From an uncultured Pseudoflavonifractor sp. (GTDB lineage: Bacteria > Bacillota > Clostridia > Oscillospirales > Oscillospiraceae), in assembly GCA_947383685.1 (NCBI GenBank), contig CANDEE010000012.1, positions 1 to 35,625 on the forward strand: a stretch of DNA of 35,625 nucleotides, in the 5' to 3' direction. Position 1 is the first letter of the stretch, and each line of letters opens with the position of its first letter. Below, one piece after another: positions 31,902 through 35,625 of the stretch. Under the pieces are notes generated by a model. That model ran no database searches and was not told the origin of the DNA. It saw only the letters and a program-made list of their open reading frames with translations. The position numbers were made by a program, and so were the translations under genes.

Positions 31902-32879
31902 TCACTGTTTGAGCACCTTGCGGGGGATATGGACCAAGTCCATTGTCCATTTCGCACCAGGTTCCTCAAACAAATCTAACTGCTTGTCCCAGAACTGTCT
32001 GGGATCATAGTTGGTAATGATGAGTTCTCTGTATACAGACTTTTTCTTCTTCGCCATTGGGTTATCTCTTTGGAGCGTTATGATGAAGAAGTCCTTGTAC
32101 AGATTTCGAATGTATGGACAGTCGTTATAGGACACAACGACATAGCCCTTGCAGGCTTTGAGTACATGAAACAGACGCACATGATCACGCTTACCGAACT
32201 CCGCCTCATAAAGCTGCTCCGCTTCATAGTAGGGCGGGTCACAATAAACAATGCCATTAGGAACATCTCGTTCTGGAATCAAGCTCATTGCATCCTTATT
32301 TTCGATAACCACATCCTGCAGTCGCTTGGATGCCCTTTCAAGCTGATAGCGAAACCGTCGAATATTGTTCCTTTTGACACCGAATGACGAGCGTGTCCCA
32401 CTGAAACTCCCACGGCTGGTCTTATAGAAGGCTGCTGCACGCCGGACATTTCTCAGCTCTGCTTTTCCTTTCAGAATCGCTATAAGCTCAGTGGCGTCTT
32501 CCTCCGGGAAGGAAGATGCGATCTCCAGCTCCTTTTCCTCCCAACTCTCCATCTCCTCAGGAGGGAGGGCATCGTGTGCAAGGAGGGCCTTCAGATCATC
32601 AAACTCCGCCCGCGAGTGAAGCGGCAGGAAATCCAACTCTCTGAGAAGCGAAAGCAAGCAGTCTCGAACGCATACGAACAGATTGACCAGATCTCTGTTG
32701 AAGTCATTATAGATATCCAGTCTGGATGGGCATGTTGGCAACCCAAGAGTTAGGGCACCTCCACCGCCAAATGGATCCAAGAGCTGATGGGCATTAGGGG
32801 GAAGAACTTGAGAAATATAAGGGACAAGCTTTTCTTTGCCCCCAACCCAAGGGATAAAAGGAGCGGCAATAGTTCTCAC
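31902..32879 (-). CDS. dam: Dam-type (D12 class) adenine-N6 DNA methyltransferase
   Basis: A 325-residue protein. FIPWVGGKEKLVPYI binds S-adenosylmethionine with motif I DPFGGGGAL (35-43), and the catalytic motif IV DPPYY is at 214-218, the order of the D12/Dam class. It methylates adenine in a short duplex target; GATC is usual, but the specificity cannot be read here. With no paired endonuclease, it probably masks the ICE from restriction or marks its own promoters. The start is GTG 32879, overlapping the previous stop. It is AT-richer than the conjugation genes. Confidence 0.9.
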   Translation of the reverse strand: MRTIAAPFIPWVGGKEKLVPYISQVLPPNAHQLLDPFGGGGALTLGLPTCPSRLDIYNDFNRDLVNLFVCVRDCLLSLLRELDFLPLHSRAEFDDLKALLAHDALPPEEMESWEEKELEIASSFPEEDATELIAILKGKAELRNVRRAAAFYKTSRGSFSGTRSSFGVKRNNIRRFRYQLERASKRLQDVVIENKDAMSLIPERDVPNGIVYCDPPYYEAEQLYEAEFGKRDHVRLFHVLKACKGYVVVSYNDCPYIRNLYKDFFIITLQRDNPMAKKKKSVYRELIITNYDPRQFWDKQLDLFEEPGAKWTMDLVHIPRKVLKQ

Positions 32880-33178
32880 CCCCTATCCCCAGAAAAGCCG
32901 TTCAGGGAGCGCTCGAGTCCAGTAATCGCCGCATCCAAGCCAGAGCGCATCTTCTTCAGAGTCCGGATGGTTCCGTAGACTTCACCAGCAGTCTGAGCAT
33001 AATAATAGCCCGTCTGATCACTGGCAATGGGGACTCCCTCACGTCGCATTCGATTGACCGCCTTCCGGAGGTCATTTTCCGAGATTGGAATGATCCGTTG
33101 CAGGCGGGAGCTGCTTATGGCCCTGGCTTTCCCTTGGCAATTCAGAGCCAGGTATCGCTTCAAATCATCTTTTTTCAT
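32876..33178 (-). CDS. Small winged-helix DNA-binding protein
   Basis: A 100-residue protein. RIIPISENDLRKAVNRMRRE followed by GVPIASDQTGYYYA is a winged-helix pattern common in phage and ICE regulators. The C-terminal helix (TIRTLKKMRSGLDAAITGL) may dimerise. The start is ATG 33178 with AAAGGA 8 bases upstream, and that site can be hidden by the hairpin at 33184-33215. It is translationally coupled to dam, so it may set methylase expression. Confidence 0.7.
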   Translation of the reverse strand: MKKDDLKRYLALNCQGKARAISSSRLQRIIPISENDLRKAVNRMRREGVPIASDQTGYYYAQTAGEVYGTIRTLKKMRSGLDAAITGLERSLNGFSGDRG

Positions 33179-33183
33179 CAGTT

Positions 33184-33215
33184 GTCCTTTCCGGGCCCGA
33201 GTTCCTGAAAAGGAC
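33184..33215 (-). promoter_or_regulatory. Hairpin that can mask the ribosome site of the winged-helix/dam operon
   Basis: In the minus transcript GUCCUUUUC pairs with GGAAAGGAC (9 bp, one G-U; loop of 14), and the second arm contains the AAAGGA ribosome site used at 33178. Confidence 0.45.
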
Positions 33216-33253
33216 ATAAAAGAAGGCCGCTGTCCCTTTTCAGGGTTACGGCC
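33216..33253 (-). terminator. Terminator-like hairpin upstream of the winged-helix gene
   Basis: GGCCG/CGGCC encloses CCCT/AGGG (33225-33253), followed on the minus strand by TTCTTTTATG. It could end the ArdA-DUF4314 transcript or act as an attenuator. Confidence 0.5.
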
Positions 33254-33319
33254 CTAGCAGAGCGTTTGGTTGTGCAAAATTACATGTGGTTCAGATTGGC
33301 TGATTCGATTGTGCTGCAA

Positions 33320-33364
33320 CGCCTGAGGTTTTTTCTAAATTATATAAAAAACCTCTTTTAGGCG
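33320..33364. repeat. Long AT-rich palindrome in the 33254-33390 gap
   Basis: GAGGTTTTTT (33325-33334) pairs with AAAAAACCTC (33346-33355). Outer arms CGCCT/AGGCG (33320-33324, 33360-33364) extend it around a TTTT bulge. It reads as a terminator on the plus strand; on the minus strand it follows the DUF4314 gene. Confidence 0.5.
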
Positions 33365-33371
33365 ACGCAGT

Positions 33372-33386
33372 TCGTCATAATGACGA
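33372..33386. promoter_or_regulatory. 15-bp perfect palindrome, possible operator
   Basis: TCGTCAT-A-ATGACGA lies directly after the DUF4314 stop, in the gap upstream of the winged-helix regulator. It has the size of a dimer operator; the binding protein is unknown. Confidence 0.35.
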
Positions 33387-33390
33387 GCGG

Positions 33391-34365
33391 CTACATTTGC
33401 ATCCCTCCCATCTCCGGGCTCTGGGGCGCCTCATAGAGCTTGGGATCGGTGCCGGGAACGTCCCAGCCAAACATGGAGCCAACCGACATGGCCTGCTCCT
33501 GAGCCTTGGTGATGCCTTGCTTTCGATTGTAGTGGTCAGCAAGGCGCCGGTTGGCATCGGGGTCGCTGGTGGACCACTTTGAGGGGAAATGGCCATGTTC
33601 ACCCCGCTTGATGCAGATGAGGCTTCCGTCCACCTCATTGACCGACCAGCACATATCAGGGAGCTTGCTGGCAAAGTCGGGGTCAAACCGCTGGGCCTCT
33701 GTCATAATGCTCCAATCACCGAAGTTCCAAAGATGGACATTCAGCTCTCCCTCGGAAACGCTGATTTCTCTCTGCTCAAAGCCCTCTCCCCAGCCATCGG
33801 ATGCTTGACCGCTGATATAGTCAGACAGGGTAGCCAGCTCCTCCGGGGACAGGGCGCCGACTACCTTGCACTCTGCAACGCCCCAGAGCTTGCCCTCTCT
33901 GGATTCAACAGTAAAGACCACAGATCTGACCTTGTCATTGACACTGTCCTTGTCGCTGTACCAGTGCATGATGCCTCTCTCAGCTTCCTCCTGCATTTGG
34001 TTGTCCCGCAGGGCTTTCAGGATGGCTCCCTCGTAGCCGAGCAGATCCCGCCCACTCAGTTCGGTGGGGTCATCATATTCGCAGCCCCGCTCAGTCAGGT
34101 CAGCGGTCAAAGGCATATAGAGTTTGAGCGTCGTGGGTTCGGGCGGGAGAACGGTAAAGCTGTCCTCGCCCATGACCAGCCCAAGGCCGCTTCCGTTGTC
34201 CCACTTGACATGGAAGGTCCCGATGTCGTCAATGTGGTCCAGCGTTCCCATCGTGCCGGGCGGCACCGGGTGATAAGGGTCTTTCATCTCTCTGAGCTTG
34301 ATGCGGCTGCCCTTGGGGTACTGCTCCCGCATGAATTCCAGCCACTTCTTGTTGACGGGTTCCAT
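33391..34365 (-). CDS. DUF4314 domain protein
   Basis: A 324-residue protein. The N-terminal 75 residues (YPKGSRIKLREMKDPYHPVP, GTLDHIDDIGTFHVKWDNGS) are a DUF4314 domain, a small barrel common in ICE accessory proteins with no known activity. The rest is soluble and acidic, with no recognised motif except a conserved-looking LWNFGDWSIMTEAQRFDPDF. It ends EMGGMQM. Its ATG follows the ArdA stop directly; the ribosome site is inside the last codons of ArdA, so expression is coupled. Confidence 0.8.
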   Translation of the reverse strand: MEPVNKKWLEFMREQYPKGSRIKLREMKDPYHPVPPGTMGTLDHIDDIGTFHVKWDNGSGLGLVMGEDSFTVLPPEPTTLKLYMPLTADLTERGCEYDDPTELSGRDLLGYEGAILKALRDNQMQEEAERGIMHWYSDKDSVNDKVRSVVFTVESREGKLWGVAECKVVGALSPEELATLSDYISGQASDGWGEGFEQREISVSEGELNVHLWNFGDWSIMTEAQRFDPDFASKLPDMCWSVNEVDGSLICIKRGEHGHFPSKWSTSDPDANRRLADHYNRKQGITKAQEQAMSVGSMFGWDVPGTDPKLYEAPQSPEMGGMQM

Positions 34366-35562
34366 TTACATTCCTCCCATTTGCATAGATTGCTCACCTT
34401 GGCTTTGGCCCTGCTCCGGGTTGTCTTGGGTAAAAAAATCGAGGAAGGCGGAGCCTTCCTCGCACTTGAGATAGCCCTGGCTGGTAACCTGCCCGACTTC
34501 GTGGGTCATAAGGAACTCACCGAGGGCCTCGTAGTTGTAGTAGCACTCCAGATCCGGGTCGTAGCGGTATTTGCCGGAATCCTGGATCATGTACTTGCCA
34601 TAGCTTTCGGCATCTTTTGCTCCTGGGACTAACTCAAAGTCCTCCAGACTGGAGGCTAAAAGCTGTAGTTGGGCCAAGTCCTCGGCCCCTGTGACCTCCA
34701 TGGCAGCAGAAAATACCCTCTGATGGTACACCGACATGACGTTCAAAGTATCGCAGAGTTCGTTCCACTCGGCTAACTCGGCCATGCCGCCCTCCAATGC
34801 GAAGGGCGTGTTCTTCCCATAGCATAGGTGGAGAGTACGCTGGCACACGTTGATATCCAGTATGTTCTCACGCTGTCGGAACCGGTCAAATTCCATCTCC
34901 GTGAAGGGGAGGAAAATGATCGACTTTGCTCCGTCAGGCTTAACGAATACCAGCTCAGCTTGTCGACTGTCCCACGCATAGGGTGGGAAGCTACGGCCTT
35001 GGTATAGCTCCTCCATCCGCATCCCGTTGCGGAAGAACAATCCATAGGGGGTTGCATTGCCCTCGCCGGACTGGATGAGCTGCTGGGCCAGAGCCTTGCC
35101 GTTCACCGCATCCACCTCTGCTGCCAGAGCCGAGCCGCCGTGGATGGTCAGGTAATGCTGTTTTCCCGCTTCCTCCAGCTTGGAGAAGTCGCTGATGACC
35201 GTGGTTTCCTGACAGCAGAAGGTCATGTTGATGAAGTCCTTGATATCCTTCAAGTCAAAAACGGCACACGCCGCCTGAAACTGCTCTGCCTCATAGACAT
35301 CAAAGCTGTCCAGCCGCTTCGCCAGATAGTCCAGTTCGTCCGCATTGACCGCCTGACCTTTGAGGCAGGCCAAGACTTCATAGCCGGAGTCGATATCGTC
35401 CACCATGCAGTCTTGGGCTACTGCGCTGCCGATTCCCATCGGCTCCAGGACTTCGCTGATGGAGTGGTCGTACTCAGCGCTACTGAGGGGGAAGGGGATT
35501 GTTGCAACTCCACTTTCCGGAATGCTGGGGTTGGAAAGAACCGCTTTGATTACATATGACAT
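34366..35562 (-). CDS. ardA: ArdA-like antirestriction protein
   Basis: A 398-residue protein. The start is ATG 35562 (MSYVIKAVLS) with GGAGATG upstream; an earlier in-frame start at 35607 is not supported. The C-terminal 130 residues (LQLLASSLEDFELVPGAKDA, ESYGKYMIQDSG, YYNYEALGEFLM) follow the ArdA pattern, and the whole chain is acidic, as expected for a DNA mimic that blocks type I restriction. It is longer than classical ArdA (about 165-170 residues), with an N-terminal part (DLKDIKDFINMTFCCQETTV) that looks like another ArdA-like segment. It ends SMQMGGM, whose codons supply the next ribosome site. Its promoter lies beyond the window. Confidence 0.78.
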   Translation of the reverse strand: MSYVIKAVLSNPSIPESGVATIPFPLSSAEYDHSISEVLEPMGIGSAVAQDCMVDDIDSGYEVLACLKGQAVNADELDYLAKRLDSFDVYEAEQFQAACAVFDLKDIKDFINMTFCCQETTVISDFSKLEEAGKQHYLTIHGGSALAAEVDAVNGKALAQQLIQSGEGNATPYGLFFRNGMRMEELYQGRSFPPYAWDSRQAELVFVKPDGAKSIIFLPFTEMEFDRFRQRENILDINVCQRTLHLCYGKNTPFALEGGMAELAEWNELCDTLNVMSVYHQRVFSAAMEVTGAEDLAQLQLLASSLEDFELVPGAKDAESYGKYMIQDSGKYRYDPDLECYYNYEALGEFLMTHEVGQVTSQGYLKCEEGSAFLDFFTQDNPEQGQSQGEQSMQMGGM

Positions 35563-35625
35563 TTTTATCATCTCCTTTTTTAGTTTGGTAGCACAAACAC
35601 ATACCACAATGGGTCACGGAAGTCT

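Overview
This window looks like the interior of a large integrative and conjugative element (ICE) of the Tn1549/CTn type found in gut Clostridia. The likely host is an Oscillospiraceae or Lachnospiraceae relative, judging from moderately high GC, strong GGAGG ribosome binding sites and the characteristic clostridial set of conjugation proteins. Nearly all genes lie on the minus strand, so the operons read from the right end of the window to the left. No integrase, excisionase or att site is visible, so the element's ends are outside the window or unrecognised.

Right to left: an ArdA-type antirestriction protein and a DUF4314 protein (33391-35562); a small winged-helix protein, a Dam-type adenine methylase, an AbrB/MazE-like protein and SpoVG (31009-33178); and a surface module (21418-30995) with a membrane-anchored secreted protein, a secreted sortase, a secreted transglutaminase-like protein and a giant 2223-residue thioester adhesin with 18 Cna_B/SpaA domains ending in LPRTGY. 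Then comes the mating machinery: VirB2-like, VirB6/TrbL-like, a C5 DNA methyltransferase split into two subunits and embedded in the operon, a tandem ribbon-helix-helix protein, PrgI/VirB3-like, a companion protein, VirB4 and an NlpC/P60 hydrolase (12126-20530).

Next are small accessory genes and a Y-family DNA polymerase plus YolD pair behind a promoter with a LexA box (8807-11855). An IncP-type origin of transfer follows (hairpin plus TATCCTG|C nick consensus, about 8630-8760). Then come a ribbon-helix-helix accessory gene and a MobP relaxase fused to about 11 Sel1 repeats (5390-8522). A compact structured RNA or leader and a DUF3800 cargo gene sit between two terminators (4477-5373). Finally there are a TOPRIM primase-like protein, the VirD4 coupling protein and a small helix-turn-helix protein (941-4457). 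At the left edge is the start of a type I restriction-modification hsdM gene with its own promoter (1-695, cut by the window).

The genes fit together as a conjugation system (oriT, relaxase, coupling protein, type IV secretion channel, cell-wall hydrolase), a restriction-evasion set (ArdA, Dam, split C5 methylase, hsdM), an SOS-linked mutagenic polymerase, and a surface adhesion module with its own processing enzymes. The least explained pieces are the small RNA at 5246-5338, an isolated plus-strand unit at 13365-13690 that combines a 33-codon ORF with a tRNA-like 3' end, and a recurrent C-terminal Met tail on seven otherwise unrelated soluble proteins.
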